Assembly: GCF_016864575.1 (NCBI RefSeq)
Contig: NZ_CP044126.1
Span: 558,001 to 622,000 of the forward strand
Direction of reading: 5' to 3'
Length of the DNA stretch: 64,000 nt
Source: Rhizobium sp. BG4
GTDB taxonomy: Bacteria > Pseudomonadota > Alphaproteobacteria > Rhizobiales > Rhizobiaceae
Position 1 is the first letter of the stretch, and each line of letters opens with the position of its first letter. The translations under genes were made by a program, and so were the position numbers. The notes beneath the pieces were generated by a model. The model ran no database searches. It saw only the letters and a program-made list of their open reading frames with translations, and was not told the DNA's origin. Positions 9,362 through 18,485 of the stretch are shown piece by piece.

Positions 9362-10561
9362 ATGAAGACCGCAGATCCCGAATTGATGCGTGCAATCAAT
9401 CGCTTGAACGTGCTGGACACGATCCGGCGCCACGGGCCGATTTCGCGCGTGGAGATCAGCGAGCGCACGGAACTGTCGACGACAACCGTCTCGGCGATCA
9501 CCGCGTCGCTGCTCGACGACGGCCTGATCCTGCCGCGCCACGAAGGCGATATCCGCAACGAGGCGGCGCGAGGCAGACCGCGCGTGATGCTGGAACTGAA
9601 CCCGGACGCCGCCCGCGTCGTCGGTGCCAAGATCGCCGCCAACCGGATGATCTTCGTCGTCACCGATTTTCGCGGCGACGTGCTCTCGAAGCTGACGCTG
9701 CCAATCCGCATCGACCGCCAGCCGATCGCCGTGATCGCCGATCTGGTCGAGGATGGCGTGCGCCGCTGCGTCGTCGATGCCGGGCTCTCCCTTGAGGATG
9801 TCGATACCGTCTGCCTCGGCCTGCCCGGTGTCATCGAGCATCGCACCGGCCACGTGCGCAGCAGTCCGATCTTCCGCGATGTGAACGTGGATTTCGCAGC
9901 CGAGATGACGGCGCGGCTTGGCACGTCGACGATCGTCGAGAGCGACGCCCATGCGATCACGCTTGCCCATCACTGGTTCGGCAAGGCCCGCGATCTCGAA
10001 GACATGGTGTTGATTTCGCTCGAACAAACGCTCGGGCTCGGGGTGTTGCACGGCAACCAGCTGTTCCGTGGCGCCGGCGGCCTCAGCCACAATCTCGGCG
10101 ACCTCGTGCTCGGCATGGGACCGCAAGGAACGGTCCGGCTTTCGACGCAGGCGGGCGAGAGCGCCATCCTCGGCGACCAGCAGGCGGACGGCCGGTTTGC
10201 CGAAGCGATCCGTCTCGGCCGTGGCATGACGCATGCCCAGGCGCTGATCAAGGCCGAGGACAATGCGCTGATCGCCTCGGCGATCCGTGCCGGTGAGGCC
10301 GTGGGTCTGACGATCGCCAATATCGTCACCCTGTTCGCCCCACCGCGCGTCATTCTCGTCGGCTCCAGTCTGGCGCTCGGCGAGCCGTTCCTGAACAGCC
10401 TGCGCGATGCCTATGCAGTGGCGATCCCGCCGTCGCTGAAGGGTGTCACCGAGCTCGTCTTCGACGATTCCAGCGACGACTTCTGGGCGCAGGGTGCTGC
10501 CGCCGTCGCGCTCTACGAACTCTATGAATCGCCCTGGAGCACCACGGGGCCGGCGCTCTAG
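9362..10561 (+). CDS. ROK-family transcriptional repressor (NagC/XylR type)
   Basis: 399 residues: an N-terminal winged helix (about 10-70; VEISERTELSTTTVSAITASLLDDGLI with a following wing RGRPRVMLEL) joined to an actin-like ROK domain (VVGAKIAANRMIFVVTD, VCLGLPGVIE, and VESDAHAITLAHH at the ROK active-site position). The gene faces the sugar transporter across 206 bp and heads a rightward group with a dehydrogenase and a ThuA-like protein, so it is the likely local regulator of both. No good Shine-Dalgarno precedes the ATG; a short-leader start is possible. Confidence 0.92.
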   Translation: MKTADPELMRAINRLNVLDTIRRHGPISRVEISERTELSTTTVSAITASLLDDGLILPRHEGDIRNEAARGRPRVMLELNPDAARVVGAKIAANRMIFVVTDFRGDVLSKLTLPIRIDRQPIAVIADLVEDGVRRCVVDAGLSLEDVDTVCLGLPGVIEHRTGHVRSSPIFRDVNVDFAAEMTARLGTSTIVESDAHAITLAHHWFGKARDLEDMVLISLEQTLGLGVLHGNQLFRGAGGLSHNLGDLVLGMGPQGTVRLSTQAGESAILGDQQADGRFAEAIRLGRGMTHAQALIKAEDNALIASAIRAGEAVGLTIANIVTLFAPPRVILVGSSLALGEPFLNSLRDAYAVAIPPSLKGVTELVFDDSSDDFWAQGAAAVALYELYESPWSTTGPAL

Positions 10562-10596
10562 GGCGCTGACGACAGAATATCCATCGGGAGGAAAGC

Positions 10597-11697
10597 ATGG
10601 ACACGGTCGGTATCGGCATCATCGGATGCGGCAATATTTCGGGCGCCTATCTGAAGGCGATGGCGTCCTTCCCGATCCTTGAGATCAGGGGCGTGGCCGA
10701 CCTCAACCGCGAACTCGCCGACGCCAAGGCCGCCGATTTCAATGTTCCCGCCAGGAATATCGATGAGCTCTTTGCCGATCCCAAGATCGAGATCATCGTC
10801 AATCTGACGGTGCCGAAGGCCCATGTCGCCGTTGCCCTGCAGGCGCTTGGGGCAGGCAAGCATACCTATTCCGAAAAGCCGCTCGGCATTAATTTCGCGG
10901 AAGGGAAAAAATTGGCAGAGGCCGCCAAGGCCAAGGGGCTTCGCATCGGCGCCGCACCCGATACCTTCCTCGGCGGCGGTCACCAGACGGCGCGTGCGCT
11001 GATCGACAAGGGCGTGATTGGCCAGCCGGTCGGCGGCACCGCCACCTTCATGTGCCCCGGCCACGAGCGCTGGCATCCAAACCCGGCCTTCTACTATGAG
11101 GTCGGCGGCGGTCCGATGCTCGATATGGGCCCCTATTACATCACCGACCTCGTCAATCTCTTCGGCCCGGTGGCGCAGGTCGCGGGCTTTGCCGTCTCGC
11201 CGCGCAAGGAGCGCGTCATCACCAGCGAGCCGCACAACGGCGAGAAAATCCCGGTTCATGTGCCGACCCATGTCGCAGGCGTCATGGCGTTTGCGAACGG
11301 CGCGGTGGTCCAGATCGGCATGAGCTTCGATGTCGCCGGGCACAAGCATGTGCCGCTGGAAGTCTACGGCACCGAGGGGACGCTGATCGTCCCGGATCCC
11401 AACCATTTCGGCGGCGAAGTGCAGTTCCTCAAGAAGGGCGGCAGCTTCGAGCCGCAGGAACTGACCTCGCCTTACGCCGACGGCAATTACCGCTCGATCG
11501 GCGTCGCCGATCTTGCCCATGCCATCCGCTCGAACCGGCCGCACCGCGCCAATGGCAGCCTGGCGCTGCATGTGCTCGAGGTCATGGAAGCCTTCCATAC
11601 GGCATCCGAAAGTGGCCGCACGGTCACCATCACCACGGCAACCGAGCGGCCGGCGCCGCTCTCGGAATCGCTCGTCGACGGGCGGCTCGCCAAGTAA
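10597..11697 (+). CDS. Gfo/Idh/MocA-family NAD(P)-dependent sugar oxidoreductase
   Basis: 366 residues with an N-terminal Rossmann domain (GIGIIGCGNISGAYL, residues 4-18) and the family's EKP motif at SEKPLGI, whose Lys is the usual catalytic residue. The C-terminal alpha/beta domain begins around residue 125. The ATG at 10597 follows GGGAGG by 7 nt. It sits between a ROK regulator and a ThuA-like gene. In rhizobia ThuA and ThuB (a dehydrogenase of this family) convert imported trehalose-type disaccharides, so a similar oxidation of the transported sugar is inferred here. Confidence 0.92.
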   Translation: MDTVGIGIIGCGNISGAYLKAMASFPILEIRGVADLNRELADAKAADFNVPARNIDELFADPKIEIIVNLTVPKAHVAVALQALGAGKHTYSEKPLGINFAEGKKLAEAAKAKGLRIGAAPDTFLGGGHQTARALIDKGVIGQPVGGTATFMCPGHERWHPNPAFYYEVGGGPMLDMGPYYITDLVNLFGPVAQVAGFAVSPRKERVITSEPHNGEKIPVHVPTHVAGVMAFANGAVVQIGMSFDVAGHKHVPLEVYGTEGTLIVPDPNHFGGEVQFLKKGGSFEPQELTSPYADGNYRSIGVADLAHAIRSNRPHRANGSLALHVLEVMEAFHTASESGRTVTITTATERPAPLSESLVDGRLAK

Positions 11698-11714
11698 TTT
11701 CAGGAGGAATGGAA

Positions 11715-12356
11715 ATGCGTGAAGCACTGATCGTCTGGGGCGGATGGAGCGGCCACGAGCCGCAGGAATGCGCCGCTATCATCAAGGACATGCTGGAGGA
11801 GGACGGCTTCAAGGTCTATGTCGAGCACAGCACCGAGGCCTTCGCCGACCCGTCCGTGCATGACCTCAGCCTCGTCGTGCCGATCGTGACGATGTCGAAG
11901 ATCGAGAAGGAAGAGATCAAGAACCTCGCGGCCGCCGTCGAGAACGGCGTCGGCATCGCCGGCTATCATGGCGGCGCCGGCGACAGCTTTCGCGAATGCG
12001 TCGAGTACCAGTTCATGATCGGCGGTCAGTGGGTCGCGCACCCCGGCAATATCATCGACTACAAGGTCAATATCACCCGCCCGGATGATCCGGTCATGGA
12101 GGGGATCAATGATTTCCCCTACACGTCGGAGCAATATTACATGCATGTCGACCCCTCGAACGAGGTGCTGGCGACGACGACTTTTACCGGCGACCACGCC
12201 TACTGGATCGATGGAGTCGTCATGCCCGTCGTCTGGAAGCGCAAATATGGCAAGGGCCGGGTCTTCTATTCCTCGCTCGGCCACCAGGCCAAGGAATTCA
12301 GCGTGCCGCAGATGAAGACGATCTTCCGCCGCGGTGCCAACTGGGCAGCCAGGTAA
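11715..12356 (+). CDS. ThuA-like domain protein
   Basis: 213 residues with the class-I glutamine-amidotransferase-like ThuA fold: REALIVWGGWSGHEP at the start, the GVGIAGYHGGAGDSF turn in the middle, and the late VVWKRKYGKGRVFYSSLGH strand common to ThuA proteins. I chose ATG 11715 because AGGAGG lies 7 nt upstream; the ATG at 11709 sits too close to it. ThuA proteins act with ThuB-type dehydrogenases in disaccharide catabolism, matching the Gfo/Idh/MocA gene just upstream. A terminator follows. Confidence 0.9.
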   Translation: MREALIVWGGWSGHEPQECAAIIKDMLEEDGFKVYVEHSTEAFADPSVHDLSLVVPIVTMSKIEKEEIKNLAAAVENGVGIAGYHGGAGDSFRECVEYQFMIGGQWVAHPGNIIDYKVNITRPDDPVMEGINDFPYTSEQYYMHVDPSNEVLATTTFTGDHAYWIDGVVMPVVWKRKYGKGRVFYSSLGHQAKEFSVPQMKTIFRRGANWAAR

Positions 12357-12381
12357 ATATCTGATCTTTCGCGTTTCTTTG

Positions 12382-12410
12382 ATGGCCCGGCCCTGCGCCG
12401 GGCCATTTTC
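12382..12410 (+). terminator. Rho-independent terminator after the ThuA-like gene
   Basis: A 10-bp stem, ATGGCCCGGC pairing with GCCGGGCCAT around a four-base loop, followed by TTTTC. It ends the ROK-dehydrogenase-ThuA transcript. Confidence 0.8.
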
Positions 12411-12507
12411 ATTGGGCGCGGCACGGCGCGGCCTTCTGTCATCCGCCAGATTCCCTGTTGACAAGACTGATCGAAATCGCGAAGTCTATGTCATTAAAAG
12501 GGGATAC

Positions 12508-12525
12508 ATTCCGTAATAACGGAAT
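12508..12525. promoter_or_regulatory. Inverted repeat, candidate operator of the amino-sugar operon
   Basis: ATTCCGT-AATA-ACGGAAT is a perfect 7-bp inverted repeat ending 16 nt before the GTG start at 12542. Its AT-rich centre and position over the leader suit a repressor site for the following operon. No regulator gene lies beside it, so the protein would be encoded elsewhere. Confidence 0.5.
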
Positions 12526-12541
12526 ATGTGGAGGATCACAG

Positions 12542-13024
12542 GTGCCCGACCTGCTGGTGAGCTTATATTCCAAAAAGCTCGACGAACTCAAATCAAAGGC
12601 GGTTGAAACCGGTGTCAAAATCCGGCCTGCCTTGCCGCCGGAAATGCATGTCGTCACCTCCTGGGTCCGCGAACATTTCAGCGAGAACTGGGCAAGCGAA
12701 GTTACCGTCGCCTTCTCCCGCCAGCCGAATGCCTGCCTGATTGCCTTCGAGGACGGAAAGCTGCTCGGCTTCGCGTGCTACGACACGACTGCCCGCGGCT
12801 TCTTCGGCCCGACGGGCGTTGCCAGGGAAGCCCGCGGCAAGGGCATCGGCCTGGCGCTGTTTTCCGCCTCCCTGCAGACCATGAAGACCCTCGGTCACGC
12901 CTACGCCTTCATCGGCGATGCGGGTCCCGTCGATTTCTACGCCAAGACCGCCGGCGCCGTGCCGATCCCCGCGCCCGACAAGGGCGTTTACGAAGGCATG
13001 CTCAGAAGCGCGCCGAAGACCTGA
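12542..13024 (+). CDS. GNAT-family N-acetyltransferase
   Basis: About 160 residues with the acetyl-CoA motif A at GVAREARGKGIGLALFSASL (R-G-K-G-I-G pyrophosphate loop) and an earlier CLIAFEDGKLLGFACYD strand pair. The GTG at 12542 follows GGAGG by 7 nt; the frame is open further upstream but would run through the palindromic operator. It heads an operon with a GH3 hexosaminidase and a peptide-type ABC transporter, so it may acetylate an amino sugar or peptide produced in that pathway. The substrate is unknown. Confidence 0.85.
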   Translation: MPDLLVSLYSKKLDELKSKAVETGVKIRPALPPEMHVVTSWVREHFSENWASEVTVAFSRQPNACLIAFEDGKLLGFACYDTTARGFFGPTGVAREARGKGIGLALFSASLQTMKTLGHAYAFIGDAGPVDFYAKTAGAVPIPAPDKGVYEGMLRSAPKT

Positions 13025-13048
13025 CATTTCAAGACCGGAGCATAAAGA

Positions 13049-14071
13049 GTGTCCAAGACCCCCCTCGCCCTTTTCGTCGGCATGCCGAACCCCACCCTGT
13101 CGGACGACGAATTTGCGATGTTTCGCGAAACCAATCCGCTCGGCCTCTTCGTCGGCCGCCGCAACCAGAAGAACCCGGAACAGGTCCGTATCCTGATCGA
13201 GCGCTTCCGCGAGGCCGTCGGCCGCGATGACGCCCCTGTTTTCACCGACCAGGAAGGCGGCCGCGTTCAGCATCTCGACGCCGGCCCCTGGCCGCTGTTC
13301 CGCAGCTTCGGCGCCTTTGCCGAGCTCGCCGGACGTGATTTCGAACTCGGCAAGCGTGCCCTTCGTCTTTCCTCCCAGGCCATGGGGGCGATGATGACGG
13401 AACTTGGCCTTTCAAGCGGCTGCTCGCCGGTGCTCGATCTCGTCTTTTCGACGACGAGCGCCGTCATCGGCGCCCGCTCCTTCGGCCCGGATCCAGATTT
13501 CATCGCCGCCCTCGGCCGCGAGGTCGTCGATGGCCTGCTCGAAACCGGCAACATGCCCGTCATGAAGCATATCCCTGGCCACGGCCGCGCGACGCTCGAT
13601 TCCCACAAGGAACGCCCCGTTGTCGACGCTTCCCGCGAAACGCTCGAAGCGACCGATTTCAAGCCCTTCGTGGCGCTGAAGGATACGCCCTGGGCCATGG
13701 TCGCCCATGTCGTCTATTCGGCCTATGACAAGGAGCTGCCCGCTTCCATTTCGCCTGTCATGCATGACGTGATCCGCAAGGACATGGGCTATGAGGGCGT
13801 GCTGATCTCCGATTGCATCTTCATGGAATCGCTGCAGGGCACCATGCCGGAGCGCGTCGCTCAGGTTCTGGACGCCGGTTTCGACATCGCGCTCCATAGC
13901 CACGGCGACATCCCGGAAAGCGAAGCGGCCGCCAAGGCTGCCCGCCCGCTGACCACAGCGGCGATCGCCCGCATCGAGGCCGGCAAGGCCCGTCTCGGCA
14001 ATCTCAAGATCGACGTCCGCGCCGCGCATGCGGAAGTCGAGGACATGTTCAAGACCGTGCTGGCCGCCTGA
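13049..14071 (+). CDS. Cytosolic glycoside hydrolase family 3, beta-N-acetylhexosaminidase (NagZ-like)
   Basis: 340 residues with no signal peptide. The NagZ-type catalytic loop KHIPGHGRATLDSH carries the Asp/His dyad, and LISDCIFMES carries the Asp nucleophile. FTDQEGGRVQHLDAGPWPLF is the substrate-loop strand shared by NagZ enzymes. These release N-acetylglucosamine from chitooligosaccharides or from muropeptides. Sitting between a GNAT and an oligosaccharide-like binding protein, it probably cleaves what the transporter brings in. The GTG start has only a weak RBS. A housekeeping NagZ normally lies elsewhere in rhizobial genomes, so this looks like a dedicated catabolic copy. Confidence 0.9.
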   Translation: MSKTPLALFVGMPNPTLSDDEFAMFRETNPLGLFVGRRNQKNPEQVRILIERFREAVGRDDAPVFTDQEGGRVQHLDAGPWPLFRSFGAFAELAGRDFELGKRALRLSSQAMGAMMTELGLSSGCSPVLDLVFSTTSAVIGARSFGPDPDFIAALGREVVDGLLETGNMPVMKHIPGHGRATLDSHKERPVVDASRETLEATDFKPFVALKDTPWAMVAHVVYSAYDKELPASISPVMHDVIRKDMGYEGVLISDCIFMESLQGTMPERVAQVLDAGFDIALHSHGDIPESEAAAKAARPLTTAAIARIEAGKARLGNLKIDVRAAHAEVEDMFKTVLAA

Positions 14072-14110
14072 CCAGCACGTATCGCGAAGTAACCAAGCAA
14101 GGGGAATAAA

Positions 14111-15760
14111 GTGAAAAAATACATATTCGCCGCCGCGACAGCTCTGTCACTGCTGTCCGGCACCGCCATGGCGCAAACCGTTTTGACCGCGAACATCGAA
14201 CCGGCAACGACCTGGGTGCGCAACTTCAACCCGTTCAACCAGACGTCCTCGCGCCAGTCGACGCTCGACTTCATCTACGAGCCGCTGGTCATCTTCAACC
14301 GCTTCGACAGCAACAAGCCGGTCTACCGCCTCGCCGAAAGCTTCAAGCAGTCGGATGACCTGAAGACGATCGAATTCAAGCTGCGCGACGGCCTCAAGTG
14401 GTCGGACGGCAAGCCGCTGACCTCCGCAGACGTCAAGTTCACCTACGAATACCTGAAGAAGTTCCCGGCGCTCGATTTCGTCAGCATCTGGAGCTTCATC
14501 ACCGGCGTCGAGGCCGTCGACGGCCAGACCGTCCGCTTCACGCTGAAGGACCCGAGCTCGCTCGCTGCCGAGCAGCTGTCGCAGCTGCCGATCGTTCCCG
14601 AGCATGTCTGGAAGGACGTTGCCGATCCGGTCACCTTCGCCAACGAAAACCCCGTCGGCAGTGGCCCGCTCACCGAAGTTCCGCGCTTTACCGGCCAGAC
14701 CTACGACCAGTGCCGCAACCCCAACTACTGGGATGCCGAGCACCTGAAGGTCGACTGCATGCGCTTCCCGCAGCTCGCCGACAACAACCAGATCCTGACG
14801 GCGACCGCCGACGGCACGCTGGACTGGGGCGTCTCCTTCATCCCTGACATCGACAACGTCTATGTCTCGAAGGACCCTGATCACTATCACTACTGGTATT
14901 CGCCGAGCAGCATGGTTGCCTTCCTGTTCAACCAGGAAACGGCGAACGAAGCCAACAAGAAGGCCTTCAACGACGTGAAGTTCCGCCGAGCGGTCTCCAT
15001 GGCGCTCGACCGCAAGACGATGATCGACGTTGCCGGCTATGGCTACCCGACGCTGAACGAAGATCCGGGCCTGATGGGCGAGCTCTATAAGAGCTGGGCT
15101 GATCCGTCCGTGAAGGCCGACTTCGGCAAGTTCGCCGCCTATGACGCCGACGCCGCAAAGGCGCTGCTCGACGAGGCCGGCTACAAGGACAAGGACGGCG
15201 ACGGCTTCCGCGACAACCCGGATGGTTCGAAGATCTCGTTCACGATCATCGTTCCGAACTCCTGGACCGACTGGATCGACACCGTCAACATCGCCATCGA
15301 AGGCATGCAGGCCGTCGGCATCGACGCCAAGATCGAGACCCCGGAAGAAGCCGTCTGGACCTCCGACTTGATCGAAGGCAAGTTCGACGCGGCAATCAAC
15401 AGCCTGCCGGCGTCCTCTTCGCCTTACTATCCCTACAAGCGCGCCTTCAGCGCTTCGGACAAGGGCAAGACGCGCTTCACGGCGCAGCGCTGGTTCAGCC
15501 CTGAAGTCGAAGACCTCGTCACCCAGTTCACGCACACCGCCGATCTCGACAAGCAGAAGGAAGCGATGAACAAGGCGCAGCGCATCGTCGCCGAAAACCT
15601 GCCGATGATCCCGGTCTTCAACAATCCGAACTGGTACCAGTACAACACCAAGCGCTTCACCGGCTGGTCGACCAAGGAGAACCCCTTCGTCAATCCGTCC
15701 ATCTCGCGCACCAACCCCGCTCGCCTTCTGAACCTGCTCGCCCTCGAGCCGGTCAAGTAA
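14111..15760 (+). CDS. Periplasmic oligosaccharide/peptide-binding protein, family 5 (chitobiose/cellobiose-binding type)
   Basis: 549 residues with a 21-residue signal peptide (MKKYIFAAATALSLLSGTAMA, cut before QTVLTA). The mature start (WVRNFNPFNQTSSRQSTLDF then IYEPLVIFN) is the form seen in family-5 binders of beta-linked disaccharides such as chitobiose, rather than plain dipeptide binders. GLKWSDGKPLTSADVKFTYEY is the family signature. With the GH3 enzyme upstream, N-acetylglucosamine oligomers are the best guess; muropeptides are the alternative. The GTG start follows AGGGG by 6-7 nt. Confidence 0.92.
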   Translation: MKKYIFAAATALSLLSGTAMAQTVLTANIEPATTWVRNFNPFNQTSSRQSTLDFIYEPLVIFNRFDSNKPVYRLAESFKQSDDLKTIEFKLRDGLKWSDGKPLTSADVKFTYEYLKKFPALDFVSIWSFITGVEAVDGQTVRFTLKDPSSLAAEQLSQLPIVPEHVWKDVADPVTFANENPVGSGPLTEVPRFTGQTYDQCRNPNYWDAEHLKVDCMRFPQLADNNQILTATADGTLDWGVSFIPDIDNVYVSKDPDHYHYWYSPSSMVAFLFNQETANEANKKAFNDVKFRRAVSMALDRKTMIDVAGYGYPTLNEDPGLMGELYKSWADPSVKADFGKFAAYDADAAKALLDEAGYKDKDGDGFRDNPDGSKISFTIIVPNSWTDWIDTVNIAIEGMQAVGIDAKIETPEEAVWTSDLIEGKFDAAINSLPASSSPYYPYKRAFSASDKGKTRFTAQRWFSPEVEDLVTQFTHTADLDKQKEAMNKAQRIVAENLPMIPVFNNPNWYQYNTKRFTGWSTKENPFVNPSISRTNPARLLNLLALEPVK

Positions 15761-15772
15761 GCAACGGAGCTT

Positions 15773-15799
15773 CGGGAGCGGCCCCCTCTGCCGCTCCCG
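15773..15799 (+). other. Stable stem-loop between binding-protein and permease genes
   Basis: CGGGAGCGGC pairs with GCCGCTCCCG around a short CCCCTCT-like loop, 13 nt after the stop of the binding protein. No T-run follows. Such stems commonly protect the binding-protein mRNA and lower expression of the permeases, which suits the higher need for the binding protein. Confidence 0.6.
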
Positions 15800-15815
15800 A
15801 TTTCACGGAGTTTCC

Positions 15816-16793
15816 ATGGCTTTCCTGTTACGCCGCCTGGCCTTCTATCTGGCAGCCTTCATCGCGGCGGCGACGATCAATTTCTTCCTGCCGCGCCTGA
15901 TGCCGGGTGATCCGGTGCAGATCATGTTCTCCAGCGCCGGCGCCGAATTGCCGCCCGAGAGCCTGAACGCGCTGAAGCTCACCTTCGGCTTCGTCGATGG
16001 CCCGCTCTGGCAGCAATACCTGACCTATCTCGGCAGCATCTTCACCGGCGATCTCGGCCGGTCGATCAAGTATTTCCCGCTGCCGGTCACCTCGGTACTT
16101 GGTCACGCCCTCGTCTGGACCGTCGGCCTGATGGGCAGCGCCACGATCATCAGCTTCACCATCGGCAGCTTCCTCGGCATTCTCGCCGCATGGCGCCGTG
16201 GCAGCGCGTTCGACGTCATCGTCTCGGTCGTGGCGATCTTCGCCACTTCGGTTCCAGCCGTCGTCACCTCGCTGATCGTCGTCTTCATCTTCGGCTTCAC
16301 GCTCGGCTGGTTCCCGAATGGCTATGCCGCTGATCCGTCGCTCGATCCGGCCTTCACGCTGCAATATATCGGCAGCGTCCTCTATCACGCCTTCCTGCCG
16401 ATGATGACGCTCTGCGCCGTCATGACCGGCGGCTTTGCCGTGACCATGCGCAACAACATGATCAACCTGCTCGGCGAAGATTATATCGTGATGGCCCGCG
16501 CCAAGGGCCTCTCCGACCGGCATGTGATGATCTGGTATGCGGCCCGCAACGCACTGCTGCCGACCGTCTCGTCGCTGGCGATCGCCATCGGCACCATCCT
16601 TGGTGGCTCGCTGGTCACCGAGGTGGTCTACAACTACCCGGGCATGGGCAACATCCTCTATCAGGCGATCCTGGCGCGCGATTATCCCGTCATCCAGGGA
16701 CAGCTGCTGATCATGACCACGACCATGCTGGTTGCCAATTTCATCGTCGATGTCAGCTATGTGCTGCTCGATCCGCGGCTGAAGGGAGCGTGA
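15816..16793 (+). CDS. ABC transporter permease, DppB/OppB type
   Basis: 325 residues with six predicted membrane helices: a first helix at 8-28, the RLMPGDPVQIMFSSAGAEL periplasmic segment typical of DppB after it, and the EAA loop EDYIVMARAKGLSDRHVMIWYAARNALLP near residue 225. It forms the channel with the DppC-type partner one base after its stop. The long stem-loop upstream may tune its expression against the binding protein. Confidence 0.94.
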   Translation: MAFLLRRLAFYLAAFIAAATINFFLPRLMPGDPVQIMFSSAGAELPPESLNALKLTFGFVDGPLWQQYLTYLGSIFTGDLGRSIKYFPLPVTSVLGHALVWTVGLMGSATIISFTIGSFLGILAAWRRGSAFDVIVSVVAIFATSVPAVVTSLIVVFIFGFTLGWFPNGYAADPSLDPAFTLQYIGSVLYHAFLPMMTLCAVMTGGFAVTMRNNMINLLGEDYIVMARAKGLSDRHVMIWYAARNALLPTVSSLAIAIGTILGGSLVTEVVYNYPGMGNILYQAILARDYPVIQGQLLIMTTTMLVANFIVDVSYVLLDPRLKGA

Positions 16794-16794
16794 C

Positions 16795-17685
16795 ATGAAG
16801 ACCCTCATTTCCGGGCTCCTGCGCAATCGCAAGGCGCTCGTCGGCGTCGCCATCATCCTGTTCATCATCATCGTCGCCATCGCCGCGCCGCTGATCACGC
16901 AATATGACCCGACCGCCCGCACCGGCCGGCCGCACCAGGCGCCGTCGCTCGATCATCTGCTGGGAACGACGCGCATCGGTCAGGACGTGTTCTCGCGGCT
17001 GATCTACGGCGCGCGCACCTCGCTTGCCGTCGGCTTCGGCGCCGGCCTGCTGATCACCATCGTCGGCACCGCGCTCGGCATCATCGCCGGCTATCGCGGC
17101 GGCAAGACCGACGAAGTCATCAGCTTCTTCACCAACATGGTGCTCGTCGTTCCGAACCTGCCGCTGCTCCTCGTGCTCGCCGCCTTCATCGGCCAGGCCA
17201 GCCCGCTCGTCATCGCGCTGATCCTCGGCGGAACCTCCTGGGCCTGGGGGGCGCGCGTCACCCGCGCCGAGACGCTCTCGGTGAAGCAGAAGGATTACGT
17301 CAAATCGGCCGAAACGATGGGTGAGCCGCAATGGCGCATCATGCTGTTCGAAATCTTCCCGAACGTCATCTCGATCGTCGGCATCAATTTCATCGGCAGC
17401 GTCATCTTCGCGATCATCACCGAAGCGACGCTGGAATTCCTCGGCCTCGGTGATCCCAAGGTCGTTTCCTGGGGAACCATGCTCTACAACGCACAGAAGG
17501 CATCCGCCCTATCGGTCGGCGCCTGGTGGGATATCCTGACGCCCTGCTTTGCCCTGGCACTGCTCGGCATCGGTATGTCGCTCCTGAATTTCGCGGTCGA
17601 CGAAGTCGCCAATCCGCGGCTTCGCACCGGTGGCCAGCTTGGCCGCTGGAAATCGCTGATCCGTGCTGGGGAGGGCCGCCTGTGA
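16795..17685 (+). CDS. ABC transporter permease, DppC/OppC type
   Basis: 296 residues with an N-terminal helix (residues 13-34), the HLLGTTRIGQDVFSRLIYGARTSL segment diagnostic of DppC proteins, and the EAA loop KDYVKSAETMGEPQWRIMLFEIFPN. The stop overlaps the next gene's GTG (GTGA). It partners the DppB-type permease. Confidence 0.94.
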   Translation: MKTLISGLLRNRKALVGVAIILFIIIVAIAAPLITQYDPTARTGRPHQAPSLDHLLGTTRIGQDVFSRLIYGARTSLAVGFGAGLLITIVGTALGIIAGYRGGKTDEVISFFTNMVLVVPNLPLLLVLAAFIGQASPLVIALILGGTSWAWGARVTRAETLSVKQKDYVKSAETMGEPQWRIMLFEIFPNVISIVGINFIGSVIFAIITEATLEFLGLGDPKVVSWGTMLYNAQKASALSVGAWWDILTPCFALALLGIGMSLLNFAVDEVANPRLRTGGQLGRWKSLIRAGEGRL

Positions 17686-18485
17686 GCCAGCCGCTTCTCT
17701 CGGTCAAGAACCTGACCATCGACTATATCGGCGAGGAAAAGGATTTTCGCGCCGTCGACAATGTGAGCTTCGACGTCGCCCCCGGCGAGGTCTTTGGGCT
17801 CGCCGGCGAATCCGGCTGCGGCAAGAGCACCATCGCCTTCGCCATCAGCCGCCTGCACAAGCCGCCGGCGCTGATCCGCAAGGGCAGCGAAATCCTTCTC
17901 GCCGGCCGCGATGTGCTCGATCTCGACAAACAGGCGCTGGCCGATTTCCGCTGGCGCGAAGTCGCCATGGTATTCCAGAGCGCCATGAACTCGCTGAACC
18001 CGGTGCTGCGCATCGAGGATCAGTTCTACGACGTGCTGAAAACCCACAAGGGCATGACCAAGGCGCAGGCGCGCGAGCGTGCGGCCGAGATGCTCAAGCT
18101 CGTCGATATCGCCCCGGACCGGATGCGCAACTATCCGCATCAGTTTTCCGGCGGCATGCGCCAGCGTATCGTCATCGCCATCTGCATGGCGCTCGACCCC
18201 AAGCTTGTTGTCATGGACGAGCCGACAACGGCACTCGACGTCGTCGTTCAGCGCGAAATCCTGCAGCGCATCAACGAGCTTCGCCGCCAGTTCGGTTTCT
18301 CGGTGCTGTTCATCACCCATGATCTCGGGCTGATGGTGCAGTTCTGCGACCGCATCGGCATCATGCTCGCCGGCAAGCTGGTGGAGCAGAACACGGCCGA
18401 GGCGATCTACAAGACGCCGCAGCACGACTATACCAAGAAGCTCTGGGCCTCTTTCCCCTCATTGCATGGAGGCGTGCTCGCATGA
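17682..18485 (+). CDS. Peptide/oligosaccharide ABC transporter ATPase, DppD type
   Basis: 267 residues with Walker A GESGCGKST, signature FSGGMRQR, Walker B LVVMDEPTTALD and the H-loop His in LFITHDLGLM. The GTG at 17682 overlaps the permease stop; the frame is open upstream to 17526 but that part is shadow. The C-terminus is shorter than full DppD (no long Cys-rich tail), as is common in sugar-oligomer versions. It pairs with the DppF-type ATPase that follows with a 4-nt overlap. Confidence 0.93.
   Translation: MSQPLLSVKNLTIDYIGEEKDFRAVDNVSFDVAPGEVFGLAGESGCGKSTIAFAISRLHKPPALIRKGSEILLAGRDVLDLDKQALADFRWREVAMVFQSAMNSLNPVLRIEDQFYDVLKTHKGMTKAQARERAAEMLKLVDIAPDRMRNYPHQFSGGMRQRIVIAICMALDPKLVVMDEPTTALDVVVQREILQRINELRRQFGFSVLFITHDLGLMVQFCDRIGIMLAGKLVEQNTAEAIYKTPQHDYTKKLWASFPSLHGGVLA

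Noticed and set aside
12458-12486. TTGACA at 12458 as a sigma-70 promoter for the GNAT operon
   Set aside because: No acceptable -10 lies 16-18 bp downstream; the nearest TATG-like element is more than 20 bp away.
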